Positions 1 to 7,597 of a DNA stretch of 32,605 bases are shown here, one piece after another. How positions within the stretch are numbered: position 1 is the stretch's first letter; every line of letters begins with the position of its first letter. The stretch covers positions 1 to 32,605 of the forward strand of contig NZ_ALVZ01000187.1 of NCBI RefSeq assembly GCF_000332055.1, written 5' to 3'. Made by a program: the position numbers and the translations under genes. The notes below the pieces were generated by a model. It was not told the DNA's origin. It was given only the letters and a program-made list of their open reading frames with translations, and ran no database searches. Source of the stretch: Xenococcus sp. PCC 7305. Its GTDB lineage: Bacteria; Cyanobacteriota; Cyanobacteriia; Cyanobacteriales; Xenococcaceae.

Positions 1-124
1 ATTTTTTATTTCTAAGCCATTGGGAAACTAACACTAAAAGATGTTTCCCCATTAGATATTGAGTTTTGAGTTTGATGAATTTCTTCCCATATTTATAGTT
101 TAAATTCAGCAATTGTGAACTTAA

Positions 125-140
125 ATTACAAAATTGTAAT
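125..140. promoter_or_regulatory. Perfect dyad ATTACAA-AA-TTGTAAT, candidate operator
   Basis: Two 7-bp arms (125-131 and 134-140) are perfect reverse complements with a 2-bp spacer, 173 bp before the start of the haloperoxidase-like gene. The geometry fits a dimeric helix-turn-helix regulator. It does not match the NtcA consensus GTA-N8-TAC. In AT-rich DNA such a dyad can arise by chance, so this is only a candidate. Confidence 0.25.
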
Positions 141-178
141 CAAAAATTTCTTAGGTTAGGCTCGACGCCAGGCCTTTT

Positions 179-202
179 CCGATTTTTTAGTCAAAAAATT
201 GG
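179..202. other. A/T-rich hairpin
   Basis: CCGATTTTTT (179-188) can pair with AAAAAATTGG (193-202) through 10 bp including one G-T wobble, with a 4-base AGTC loop. It may be a weak terminator for whatever lies upstream of the window, or a leader structure of the gene at 313. It lacks a GC-rich stem, so it is not a standard intrinsic terminator. Confidence 0.3.
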
Positions 203-312
203 GCATTTTGAACGAAGAAGTCGACCTTAACTCTTAATTTTTCATAGGTTCATAAATAATTCAGTGTTTGATTGCTGAAAACGCCACCCAATAAATACCG
301 AGTGAATATTCT

Positions 313-2316
313 ATGGCAGAACTAATCATCAACCCCGAAACCCAATTAGTCACAGTCGAAGATCCTTCCCCTACAATTTCCGTACTGTGGGATCAGGCTG
401 TACAAGAAGCAGTGGTTAATACAGCTCCTGGGCCGACAATCGCCTCCCGAGCTTATAGTATAGTTCATACAGCTATTTTCGATGCTTGGGCAGCCTACGA
501 TCTAACAGCTATTAGCACTCAACTAGGAGAGGATTTACAACGTCCTGAAGCAGAAGTCACAGAAGACAATAAACAAGAAGCTATTAGCTATGCAGCCTAT
601 AGAGTCCTAGAAAATTTATTCCCCTCCCAAACTGCTATTTTTGATGCTTTAATGGCAGAGCTGGGATACGATACAGACAATCTAACCACCGATATAACTA
701 CTGCAGCCGGAATCGGGAATGTTTCCGCTCAGACTCTACTGGATTTTCGACATAATGATGGTTCTAATCAATTAGGCGATGATCCCAATGGCAATGGTCA
801 TCCCTATTCTGATATCACAAATTATCAATCTATTAATAGTCCTGGGGAGACAGTCAATATTGAATTATGGACTCCAGAATTCGTGCCCATTGACGATCCC
901 ACTGGCTCGGTTCAACAATTTTTGACTCCACAATGGGGAGAGGTCATTCCTTTTGCTTTGGACTCAGGAAGCCAATTTCGTCCTGTCGCCCCAGAACCCT
1001 TTTTATTGGTAGATGGAGCCGTTGATTTAGATGCTCAAACTATAACTCTAGAAGATGGTTCCCTATTAGATATTGACCCAAGCTTGATCGGTTCAGTTAT
1101 TAACCCTGAATTCATTGATCAAGCAAATGAAGTAATTGAATTTAGTGCCAATCTAACGGATGAGCAAAAATTGATTGCCGAGTTTTGGGAAGATGGTGGG
1201 GGAACTTCTTTCCCGCCAGGGACTTGGATGACTTTTGGGCAATTTGTCTCCTCACGAGATGAGAATAGCCTAGATGATGATGTGAAATTATTTTTCGCCT
1301 TAGGTAATGCGGTCTTTGATGCGGGAGTTGCTACCTGGGAATCGAAAGTTTTTTACGATTATAATCGCCCGGCAAGAACAATTCGTGAGCTGGGAGAATT
1401 AGGATTAATTGGGGAATTTGACGCAGATTTAGGTGGTTTTGCCATTGAAGCTTGGCAGCCTGGAGAAGGCACTCAAACTATCTTAGCTACCGATTTTCTG
1501 ACCTACCAAACTCCAGGAGCAGATCCTTCACCACCTTTTTCTGAATACACTTCAGGACATAGTGCTTTTAGCGCCGCAGGTGCGCAAATACTCAATTTAT
1601 TTACTGGCAGTGATGATTTTGGGGCCTCTGTAACTTTTGCGACTGGAGAGTCTCGCTTTGAACCAGGCATTACTCCAGCAGAAGAGATTACTTTGGACTG
1701 GGAAACTTTCTCCGAAGCTGCTGATGAAGCTGGAGTTTCCCGCCTCTATGGGGGAATTCACTTTGATGATGGAGATATTCACAGTCGCAGTTTGGGCCGA
1801 GAAGTCGGTGATGCGGTTTTTGAGCAGGCTCAGTTTTATATTAATGGTGGAGAAACCACAGCGGTATTATTAGATACTCCCATTCATCGTCTGCAAGGTA
1901 ATCAGCTCTTGGGAAATTATCTGTATACAGGGGAAGGGGAAACCAATAATATTCTTACTGATTTTACCGATGAGGGAATTGCTTTTAACGCGGCAGTTAC
2001 AGCCGATGATGATCTTGTTGCACTCTATCGTTTTCAGAGTAACGAAAATCCTGGATCTTATTTATTAGTAGGGGAGTCAGAACGGTCTAATATTCACAGT
2101 GATGCTAATTTATCCCAAGCTTTTACCGAAGAAGGTCTAGCTTTTTATGTTTATGGAGTCGGGGCTGCCGAAGCTACGGAGTTTTATCGCTTCCGCAATC
2201 TAAATCTTGCTGGTTCTTATCTCTATGTGACAGGGGCAGAAAGAGATGATATCATCGCGAATTTCGGCGATAGTTTTATTGAAGAAGGGGTTGCTTTTGA
2301 AGCTGAGATAATTTAA
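313..2316 (+). CDS. Vanadium-dependent haloperoxidase-like (PAP2 superfamily) protein with C-terminal triple repeat
   Basis: This 667-residue protein carries all three parts of the vanadate/phosphate pocket of the vanadium haloperoxidase / PAP2 acid phosphatase superfamily. They are K345-x6-R352-P353, the SGH motif at 414-416 (H416 would be the acid-base histidine), and S476-R477-x5-H483, where H483 would ligate vanadate or form the phospho-enzyme. The family either oxidises halides with peroxide or hydrolyses phosphate esters; the sequence alone does not decide which. After about residue 520 come three repeats (starting near 524, 571 and 624) with a pattern like [FL]YRF...GSYLYV..xER..I....F.EEG.AF. 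They resemble DUF5648-type repeats and recur in the protein at 23809-25896. No Sec signal peptide is visible; export by a type I-like route would be inference. The stop codon is the first triplet of a TAATGGG heptamer pair. Confidence 0.85.
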   Translation: MAELIINPETQLVTVEDPSPTISVLWDQAVQEAVVNTAPGPTIASRAYSIVHTAIFDAWAAYDLTAISTQLGEDLQRPEAEVTEDNKQEAISYAAYRVLENLFPSQTAIFDALMAELGYDTDNLTTDITTAAGIGNVSAQTLLDFRHNDGSNQLGDDPNGNGHPYSDITNYQSINSPGETVNIELWTPEFVPIDDPTGSVQQFLTPQWGEVIPFALDSGSQFRPVAPEPFLLVDGAVDLDAQTITLEDGSLLDIDPSLIGSVINPEFIDQANEVIEFSANLTDEQKLIAEFWEDGGGTSFPPGTWMTFGQFVSSRDENSLDDDVKLFFALGNAVFDAGVATWESKVFYDYNRPARTIRELGELGLIGEFDADLGGFAIEAWQPGEGTQTILATDFLTYQTPGADPSPPFSEYTSGHSAFSAAGAQILNLFTGSDDFGASVTFATGESRFEPGITPAEEITLDWETFSEAADEAGVSRLYGGIHFDDGDIHSRSLGREVGDAVFEQAQFYINGGETTAVLLDTPIHRLQGNQLLGNYLYTGEGETNNILTDFTDEGIAFNAAVTADDDLVALYRFQSNENPGSYLLVGESERSNIHSDANLSQAFTEEGLAFYVYGVGAAEATEFYRFRNLNLAGSYLYVTGAERDDIIANFGDSFIEEGVAFEAEII

Positions 2317-2330
2317 TGGGTAATGGGTAA
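2314..2330. repeat. Heptamer pair TAATGGG at a stop codon
   Basis: Two tandem copies of TAATGGG (2314-2320, 2321-2327) followed by TAA. The first TAA is the stop codon of the haloperoxidase-like gene. The same heptamer in reverse (CATTACC) ends fabD at 15641-15654. Confidence 0.7.
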
Positions 2331-2337
2331 GCAATTT

Positions 2338-2736
2338 TTAATTTTCCATTGTTGACTTGTTTTGGCAATCATCACATAGGCCGAAAAATTCTAGGGTATG
2401 GTAGTAAACTTTAAACTTGTGGGAATCTTCTAAATGATGTTCAAGATCATGAACTGGACATTCGTCTATGGGTATAGAAATTGCACAGTTAACACAAGTG
2501 AGATGATGGCGATCGCGATGGATGGAACTATATACCGATTCTCCATTGGGTAAAATTCTTACTTGGACTTCTCCCTGGAGTTTTAGGGCTTCTAAAGAGC
2601 GATAAACTGTCGCCAAACCCATGTTTTGGTTATTGTTGCGCAATTCAATATAAAGATCCTGGGCTGAAATTGCTTTTTTGAGGTCTTGGAGTATTTCTAT
2701 GACTTTTTCTTGGGAACGAGTTCTTTGATTTTTCAT
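2338..2736 (-). CDS. Fur-family metal-dependent transcriptional regulator (Zur-like)
   Basis: The protein of 132 residues has the Fur-family layout: a winged-helix DNA-binding half ending in LATVYRSLEAL, then a dimerisation half with a histidine-rich metal site (HRDRHHLTC). Two CxxC pairs (C81/C84 and C121/C124) would form the structural zinc site. The HHLTCVNC and YHTLEFFGLC segments suggest the zinc-sensing Zur branch rather than iron-sensing Fur or PerR, but the sub-family call is inference. The ATG at 2736 is preferred: the longer TTG-started frame to 2823 would run into the start of purS and adds 29 residues unlike the family N terminus. Divergent from purS with 86 bp between them. Such regulators repress zinc-uptake or iron-responsive genes with metal bound; no target operator is proven here. 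Confidence 0.85.
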   Translation of the reverse strand: MKNQRTRSQEKVIEILQDLKKAISAQDLYIELRNNNQNMGLATVYRSLEALKLQGEVQVRILPNGESVYSSIHRDRHHLTCVNCAISIPIDECPVHDLEHHLEDSHKFKVYYHTLEFFGLCDDCQNKSTMEN

Positions 2737-2777
2737 CGGTAAAATTTCATATAAAATTATCGGTATCTCTTTAGGGT

Positions 2778-2796
2778 AAACTAATTGGGTTAGTTT
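2778..2796. promoter_or_regulatory. Dyad AAACTAA-TTGGG-TTAGTTT in the fur/purS divergent gap
   Basis: Perfect 7-bp arms (2778-2784 and 2790-2796) flank a 5-bp spacer in the 86-bp gap between the Fur-family gene and purS. It could be an operator or autoregulatory site. It does not match the usual cyanobacterial Zur box (TGATAAT-N-ATTATCA), so no regulator is assigned. Confidence 0.25.
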
Positions 2797-2822
2797 GCTT
2801 TCGACTATACCTTTATTTGACA

Positions 2823-3092
2823 ATGCCTAATCATTATCACGCACGTATCTATGTTACGCTCCGTTCTTCCGTTCTTGATCCAGCAGGTACCGCAGTCGAA
2901 TCTGGCTTGCAACAAATGGGTTACCAAGGAGTGGGCAATGTCAGAATTGGCAAATATGTGGAATTGAATCTAACTGCTAATGATGATGATGATGCAAAAA
3001 CCCAATTAGATCAAATGTGCGATCGCCTCTTAGCTAATCCTGTAATTGAGAATTATCGCTTCGAGATCGAACAGCTAGCTGAAATGAAGTAA
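2823..3092 (+). CDS. purS: Phosphoribosylformylglycinamidine synthase subunit PurS
   Basis: This 89-residue protein is the small PurS subunit of the multi-part FGAM synthase (with PurL and PurQ), which makes formylglycinamidine ribonucleotide in de novo purine synthesis. The N-terminal segment ARIYVTLRSSVLDPAGTAV and the later VRIGKYVEL are typical of PurS, and the length fits. The ATG at 2823 is chosen over a TTG two codons upstream because PurS proteins start just before the ARIYV strand. It is followed after a heptamer-filled 57-bp gap by purQ in the same direction. purL is not in the window. Confidence 0.95.
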   Translation: MPNHYHARIYVTLRSSVLDPAGTAVESGLQQMGYQGVGNVRIGKYVELNLTANDDDDAKTQLDQMCDRLLANPVIENYRFEIEQLAEMK

Positions 3093-3149
3093 TGAGTAAT
3101 AAGTCCCATCTTCGTGGGATCGAGATAATAAGTAATAAGTAATAAGTAA
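3090..3149. repeat. TAATAAG/TAATGAG heptamer array filling the purS-purQ gap
   Basis: The array starts with the purS stop codon: TAATGAG (3090-3096), TAATAAG (3097-3103), then a small hairpin TCCCA...TGGGA (3104-3119, TTCG inside the loop), then TAATAAG three times (3126-3146) and TAA directly before the purQ ATG at 3150. Nothing like a Shine-Dalgarno sequence is left before purQ. The segment TTCGTGGGAT recurs beside the array at 16620-16664. Confidence 0.85.
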
Positions 3150-3845
3150 ATGAAATTTGGCGTTATTGTTTTCCCCGGTTCTAATTGCGATCGCGATATG
3201 GCAACGGTTACTCAAGGTTTATTGGGTATCGATACTCGTATGATCTGGCATCAAGAAACGGATATTTCTGATATTGATATTCTGGTAATTCCTGGTGGTT
3301 TTAGTTATGGTGATTATCTGCGTTGCGGTGCGATCGCCCAGTTCTCTGCCGTGATGAATAGTGTGATTCACCATGCTAAAGCAGGAAAAATGGTGCTAGG
3401 AATTTGCAACGGTTTCCAAGTGTTAACCGAGGTGGGATTATTGCCTGGGGCTTTGATTCGCAACCGAGATCTCCATTTTATTTGCGATCGCGTTCCGGTA
3501 AAAGTAGTTAGAAACGATCTCGACTGGACTTGTAACTATCAGCAAAATCAAATCGTAACTTTCCCGATCGCCCACGGAGAAGGTAGATATTTTGCTGAGG
3601 AAAATACAATTAAAAGTCTAGAAGATAACAATCAAATTTTATTCCGTTATTGCAGTGCCAAAGGGGAAGTCGATGAAGCGAATAATCCCAACGGTTCTTT
3701 GAATAATATTGCAGGAATTATTAACTCTCAAGGTAATGTTCTAGGCATGATGCCCCACCCCGAAAGAGCCTCAGATCCCGCGATCGGCATTACTGATGGA
3801 CGAGCATTATTTGAAGGATTATTGACTAATATAATGACTAAATAG
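3150..3845 (+). CDS. purQ: Phosphoribosylformylglycinamidine synthase, glutaminase subunit PurQ
   Basis: This 231-residue class I glutamine amidotransferase releases ammonia from glutamine for FGAM synthase. Visible features are the N-terminal FPGSNCDRD, the oxyanion strand IPGGFSYGDYLRCG (about 47-60), the nucleophile C86 in GICNGFQVL and the H203/E205 pair in MMPHPERA. All catalytic residues are present and the length is normal. It lies directly behind purS, whose product bridges PurQ and PurL. The leader region is entirely a TAATAAG heptamer array, so translation probably depends on coupling or on a leader without an SD sequence. Confidence 0.97.
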   Translation: MKFGVIVFPGSNCDRDMATVTQGLLGIDTRMIWHQETDISDIDILVIPGGFSYGDYLRCGAIAQFSAVMNSVIHHAKAGKMVLGICNGFQVLTEVGLLPGALIRNRDLHFICDRVPVKVVRNDLDWTCNYQQNQIVTFPIAHGEGRYFAEENTIKSLEDNNQILFRYCSAKGEVDEANNPNGSLNNIAGIINSQGNVLGMMPHPERASDPAIGITDGRALFEGLLTNIMTK

Positions 3846-3978
3846 AAACTAAATATAACTTAATGTCCTCCTGCACAAAATCAATGCTGCAACATTACTT
3901 ATCACTTAAAAAGTAAAAGACTTGCTTCAATTTATAGTCTAGAGACCAGTCTTGGCGCAAAATAGGTAAAGAAATAGA

Positions 3979-3985
3979 GAAGGAG
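3979..3985 (+). promoter_or_regulatory. Ribosome binding site of ycf66
   Basis: GAAGGAG ends 10 bases before the ATG at 3996, a strong Shine-Dalgarno match that supports this start. Confidence 0.6.
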
Positions 3986-3995
3986 AAATAAAACC

Positions 3996-5030
3996 ATGCT
4001 GCCCTATGGATTAGCGATCGCTGTTGGCTTAAGTAGTTCTATATTATTCTTGACAGCCTTCTTTATGCCCAAAATTCATCGCCAAGATGACTTTTTTTGG
4101 AGCGGATTAGGATTTTTCTATGCTTTAGTTTTATGGTTCTGTGCAGCTCAATTCACAGGTGCAGTACTTCTAGGGCAATTGGCCGCAGTAGCTTTATTAA
4201 TTTCCTATGCTTGGCAAGTTATTAAACTAAGAAAAGCTGTTGTTAATCCCAGTGAACAAATGAACCTCAATAGGTTTTCTGTGACAGGTTTTCTCGGAGG
4301 ATTGCTAAATCGTTCTCCCAAAGTTGCAGAACCTAAGGTCACGGAACCAGAAGAAATTCCGCAGGAACAAGCAGCAGAAGAATTTGAGGAGGTGAGTGAG
4401 ACTGTTGAGGAAACAGAAAAAGGAGACCAATTCCCGATTATTCCTGTCACAGAAGAAGTTGTGGCCGAAGAAGAAGAAGTTGTTGTTGTGGCCGAAGAAG
4501 AAGTTGTTGTTGATGGAATAGAAGATACAATTCCTGAAACTCTAGAAGAGACTTTGACAGAAACTACAGAACCAAATCTTGCGGAGGAAAGTCAAGATAT
4601 TTCGATAGAAGCGGCAACCGTAGCTGAATCCGAAACAGAATCTACAACCAGCTCAGATGTTCCCGATATAGACAATAAAAAGCCAGGTTTATTTGGTAAA
4701 ATACTCAACTTTGGGACTAAAGAACCAAAGCCTGATCCGGAAAAGACAAACTCGATCATCAACACAAAATTAGACGAGCTTTTAGATGATGAGACCGAAG
4801 AAGCACCAGAGACAAGGGAAGTCACCACTGCGAACAGCGAACCTGCCCCCACAGAAACAGGAGCAGTAGCAACACCTCCAGAAGAAAAAGCAGTCGAAGA
4901 AGAAAGCAACTGGGATTTCCTTGAAGATGAAGCAGAAACAACCCTAGAAGTAATTACAGAAGAGACAGCAACTGAAGATACAGCTACTATTGAGCCAGAA
5001 AAACCCTCATCAGAAAAGGAAACGAACTAA
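3996..5030 (+). CDS. ycf66: Ycf66 family membrane protein with long acidic tail
   Basis: The first ~85 residues form the hydrophobic Ycf66-type unit: a membrane segment (LPYGLAIAVGLSSSILFLTAF), a short charged turn (KIHRQDD), and two further hydrophobic segments up to about residue 76, then a basic stop (KLRKAV). The rest, to residue 344, is a low-complexity tail rich in Glu, Thr and Val, probably disordered. Ycf66 is found in cyanobacteria and some plastids; its function is not established. The tail contains an imperfect 27-bp tandem duplication (4458-4511). A clear Shine-Dalgarno sequence supports the start. The gene converges closely on the membrane protein gene at 5050. Confidence 0.8.
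   Translation: MLPYGLAIAVGLSSSILFLTAFFMPKIHRQDDFFWSGLGFFYALVLWFCAAQFTGAVLLGQLAAVALLISYAWQVIKLRKAVVNPSEQMNLNRFSVTGFLGGLLNRSPKVAEPKVTEPEEIPQEQAAEEFEEVSETVEETEKGDQFPIIPVTEEVVAEEEEVVVVAEEEVVVDGIEDTIPETLEETLTETTEPNLAEESQDISIEAATVAESETESTTSSDVPDIDNKKPGLFGKILNFGTKEPKPDPEKTNSIINTKLDELLDDETEEAPETREVTTANSEPAPTETGAVATPPEEKAVEEESNWDFLEDEAETTLEVITEETATEDTATIEPEKPSSEKETN
4458..4511. repeat. 27-bp tandem duplication inside ycf66
   Basis: GTTGTGGCCGAAGAAGAAG starts at 4458 and again at 4485, giving two imperfect 27-bp (9-codon) units of Val- and Glu-rich sequence in the tail. It keeps the frame and fits slippage in a disordered region. Confidence 0.65.
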
Positions 5031-5049
5031 AATCTTCGTTATCGATGCT

Positions 5050-5712
5050 CTATGCTTGAGTGCTCACGAGCTGATTTTCATTGCTCAGAGGGGAACGCAA
5101 ACATAAATAGATCAAGGCTCCAAATAGAGGAATAAAACTAATTACCCAAAAAATCTCAGGGTTTTTGATTCCTCTTCTGATCGAGTCATCCTTGACCAAA
5201 GTGGGAAATAGCAGGGATAACAAACAAAAATCGAGACTCATAACATGGATAAACTGATTAGTCTGCCATTGCATCACAAAGTCGGCCCAGTCTCCAGACA
5301 TTAAACCTGACCCTAGTAATGCGATCGCGCCCACTGTTAGCACAAGACCAGTAACAGGAGATTCCAAAACTTTTAACAACAAATTTCTCTCGGGATCTCC
5401 AACTGTATTCGATTCTCTTAAAGCAAGATAAGGCAATAGGGCAAAAGCACCTAAGCCAAAAGAGCCCAAAACAAAAATCCAAGCAGGCAATTTTTGGCCT
5501 CTACCATCAAATAACAACAAACAAGCATAGGTAGCGGGTAAAATCCCCATCAGGTTAAACAAAGATACCACCCAAGGATTAATCTCTGCCCAATTACCTG
5601 CTGATAAATCGAGAATTAAATCTAAAGTATCGGTCGAAGCAGCAGGGGCAAAGAAAAAAGCATAACTAAGAAAACTGACCCAAATAATAGTAAAAATAAT
5701 TTTTCGTTGCAT
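5050..5712 (-). CDS. Conserved multi-pass membrane protein, function unknown
   Basis: A 220-residue protein with about five or six hydrophobic segments: near residues 4-25 (could be a signal anchor), 44-66, 76-96, 118-137, 152-172 and 187-206. Short polar loops contain ESNTVGDPERN and VKDDSIRRGIKN. I recognise it only as a cyanobacterial-type integral membrane protein and assign no function. Convergent with ycf66 (19 bp between the ends) and on the same strand as, and just downstream of, lipB (35 bp), so it may be cotranscribed with lipB. Confidence 0.65.
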   Translation of the reverse strand: MQRKIIFTIIWVSFLSYAFFFAPAASTDTLDLILDLSAGNWAEINPWVVSLFNLMGILPATYACLLLFDGRGQKLPAWIFVLGSFGLGAFALLPYLALRESNTVGDPERNLLLKVLESPVTGLVLTVGAIALLGSGLMSGDWADFVMQWQTNQFIHVMSLDFCLLSLLFPTLVKDDSIRRGIKNPEIFWVISFIPLFGALIYLCLRSPLSNENQLVSTQA

Positions 5713-5747
5713 TTTTTATTTAAAGTTAATAATTCCAGCTTTTTTTC

Positions 5748-6437
5748 TTAATCTACCTTATTCTCCAACTCAACATTGAATACTTCAGCAAAACTACGAA
5801 TCAGCTTAACGCGAACTTCTGCCACTGTAAGATTAGGAATAAACTCATTTAAACTGCCCACGGGCTTATCTATAATGCCACAAGGCACTATATCTTGAAA
5901 TCCTGTAAGGTCAGGGCAAACATTCAAAGCAAAACCATGCATAGTAATCCAACGGCGAACTTTAATCCCGATCGCCGCAATCTTTTTCCCTTCTAGCCAA
6001 ACACCTGTCAGCCCAGAGATCCGCTCAGCATTTAAGCCATAGGTCGCAACTGTCCGAATAATAACCTCTTCTAACTGCCGGAGATACCAATGTAAATCTT
6101 GCTGATAGTAACGTAGATTCAAAATCGGATAACCAACTAACTGTCCTGGACAATGATAGGTCACCTCACCCCCTCTTTCAACACGATAGACTTCCCGTTT
6201 TAAATCAGATTTAGCAGAAGTACTCTCGTCATAATCAAACTTAAGAAAATCAGTGCTAGCACCAGTTCCCAAGGTATATACAGGAAAATGCTCCGACAAA
6301 ATTAGAATATCCTCTAAATCAGGATTGCTAATGCGCTCTGTGACCAGAGACTTTTGCCTCAACCAAGCATCCTGGTAGGCAACTAATCCCCAATTTATTA
6401 CCACACAATGTCTTTTTTGTTTTTGTGAATTTGCCAT
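5748..6437 (-). CDS. lipB: Octanoyltransferase LipB
   Basis: This 229-residue enzyme moves an octanoyl group from acyl carrier protein to the lipoyl domains of 2-oxoacid dehydrogenases and glycine cleavage H protein, the first step of lipoate assembly. The family motif [17 protein letters not shown] is at 88-104. The catalytic lysine is K152 in GKKIAAIG and the acyl-accepting cysteine is C186 in [15 protein letters not shown] (166-173) is also typical. The length is normal for the family. An insertion-like charged loop around 68-82 ([13 protein letters not shown]) is mildly unusual. The start codon faces the long hpf leader. Confidence 0.96.
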   Translation of the reverse strand: MANSQKQKRHCVVINWGLVAYQDAWLRQKSLVTERISNPDLEDILILSEHFPVYTLGTGASTDFLKFDYDESTSAKSDLKREVYRVERGGEVTYHCPGQLVGYPILNLRYYQQDLHWYLRQLEEVIIRTVATYGLNAERISGLTGVWLEGKKIAAIGIKVRRWITMHGFALNVCPDLTGFQDIVPCGIIDKPVGSLNEFIPNLTVAEVRVKLIRSFAEVFNVELENKVD

Positions 6438-6905
6438 TTAATTTTAAAAAATGTCAACCAATGTAAAAGAAAATAAAAAGAATTCCGGCGCATATGTCAC
6501 GGAGAATACAAAGTGCTATTATGTACACATACAATATCCAGTAATAAAGTTTTGCTCAACCAAAATATAAGAGTAAGAAAAATCTGTGAGTTGTCTGCAT
6601 TAGTACGACTGAAAAAGAAGACAATTCTAAGAGAATAGACGCATTCTGTCCAAGGTTCGATTCGTTACTGACTATTTTGTCAGTTGGAGTGTCCCAAAAT
6701 TAACTTGGAATTGAAGCGGAAAGTAGATTTCAAATCCTAAGCTAAATAATAGCAAAAATATCATAACCTTAAGAAATAATGTAGTTTTTACTGCAACCTT
6801 CTTAGAGTTACCATTCTCATCCCACTATTTAGCCTGGGGAATCTATTTTAATTACTGGATATCGTTTTATCGGGATGAACTGTTGTATATCACGGAGTAT
6901 TGAGT
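6438..6905. other. 468-bp gap with probable long leader of hpf/lrtA
   Basis: No coding region is seen. Small perfect hairpins occur at 6632-6647 (AGAAT/ATTCT) and 6667-6684 (ACTGAC/GTCAGT). In other cyanobacteria lrtA is a light-repressed transcript whose untranslated leader affects mRNA stability. A similar leader is a reasonable inference here, but no transcript start can be fixed from the sequence. The promoter of lipB must also lie at the left end. Confidence 0.45.
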
Positions 6906-7508
6906 ATGAAGCTTTTAATCCAAGGCAATGATATTACCGTTACCGACTCAATTCATGACTATGTTCAACAGAAGCTAGAGAAAGCAGTTAGACATTATCA
7001 GAGTATTACTACTAAAGTAGATGTTCACCTATCTGTAGCTCGAAAGCATCGTGTGAATGATAAACATAAAGCAGAAGTGACTGTCTATGCCAATGGAACT
7101 GTAATTCGAGCCCAAGAAGGTAGTGAAAATCTATACGCTAGCATCGATATGGTGTCAGATAAGATTGCTCGTCAATTACGCAAATATAAAGAAAAGCAGC
7201 TTCATAAAAAAACTCATGCTCAAGTTAATAGTAGAGAAGTTGTCGAAGAGCCTCCTGTCGAGGATCTTGTAGAGACTAATCTAATTAGTGATCGCGCCCC
7301 TGAACTTCCAGAAGAAGTAGTCAGAACAAAATACTTTACTATGCCACCCATGACGGCTCGGGAGGCGTTAGAACATTTGCAGTTAATAGATCACGACTTC
7401 TATATGTTCCGTAACAGTGAAACTAATGAGATCAATGTCATCTATTCCCGCAATCATGGTGGTTATGGTGTTATTCAGCCCAGAGCCGAAACCAATGGGA
7501 ATGCTTGA
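6906..7508 (+). CDS. hpf: Long-form ribosome hibernation promoting factor (LrtA/HPF)
   Basis: A 200-residue long-form HPF. The N-terminal S30AE domain (about 1-105) starts [19 protein letters not shown] and binds the decoding centre of the 30S subunit. A linker with acidic patches follows, then the C-terminal dimerisation domain (about 140-195, [17 protein letters not shown] ... [16 protein letters not shown]) that joins two ribosomes into 100S dimers. The ATG at 6906 is chosen over the TTG at 6900 because GGAG (6894-6897) sits 8 bases upstream of it. In cyanobacteria this is the light-repressed gene lrtA. Convergent with ndk, with a hairpin-forming repeat between them. Confidence 0.95.
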   Translation: MKLLIQGNDITVTDSIHDYVQQKLEKAVRHYQSITTKVDVHLSVARKHRVNDKHKAEVTVYANGTVIRAQEGSENLYASIDMVSDKIARQLRKYKEKQLHKKTHAQVNSREVVEEPPVEDLVETNLISDRAPELPEEVVRTKYFTMPPMTAREALEHLQLIDHDFYMFRNSETNEINVIYSRNHGGYGVIQPRAETNGNA

Positions 7509-7545
7509 TAGCATCGAATTTGCTACGCTAAAGTGTTAGCCAATA

Positions 7546-7573
7546 GTAGGGGCGATTCGCAAATCTCCCCTAC
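7546..7573. terminator. Inverted repeat between convergent hpf and ndk
   Basis: GTAGGGG (7546-7552) pairs perfectly with CCCCTAC (7567-7573) around a 14-base loop. It sits between two convergent genes and could end both transcripts. There is no T-run on either side, so it may simply be one of the GTAGGGG...CCCCTAC palindromes common between cyanobacterial genes. Confidence 0.4.
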
Positions 7574-7597
7574 CAAATGAAGCAAACCAATCTAGAA

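Larger units (their letters stand above)
1..312. other. AT-rich non-coding region upstream of the haloperoxidase-like gene
   Basis: No convincing coding region is seen here. The stretch is strongly AT-rich and carries a 16-bp perfect dyad at 125-140 and an A/T-rich hairpin at 179-202. It probably holds the promoter of the gene starting at 313 and possibly the end of an upstream transcript. No clear Shine-Dalgarno sequence lies just before 313. Confidence 0.6.

Noticed and set aside
2737-2823. 29-residue N-terminal extension of the Fur-family protein from a TTG start
   Set aside because: It would overlap the purS start and is unlike Fur-family N termini; the ATG at 2736 fits.
4205-4909. Minus-strand Ser-rich frames in ycf66
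   Set aside because: They are shadows of the Glu-rich tail (GAA/GAG read backwards gives Ser/Phe-rich sequence).
6641-6690. tRNA T-arm-like GGTTCGATTC near 6654
   Set aside because: The flanking bases do not form a T stem and no acceptor, D or anticodon arms are found, so it is not a tRNA.
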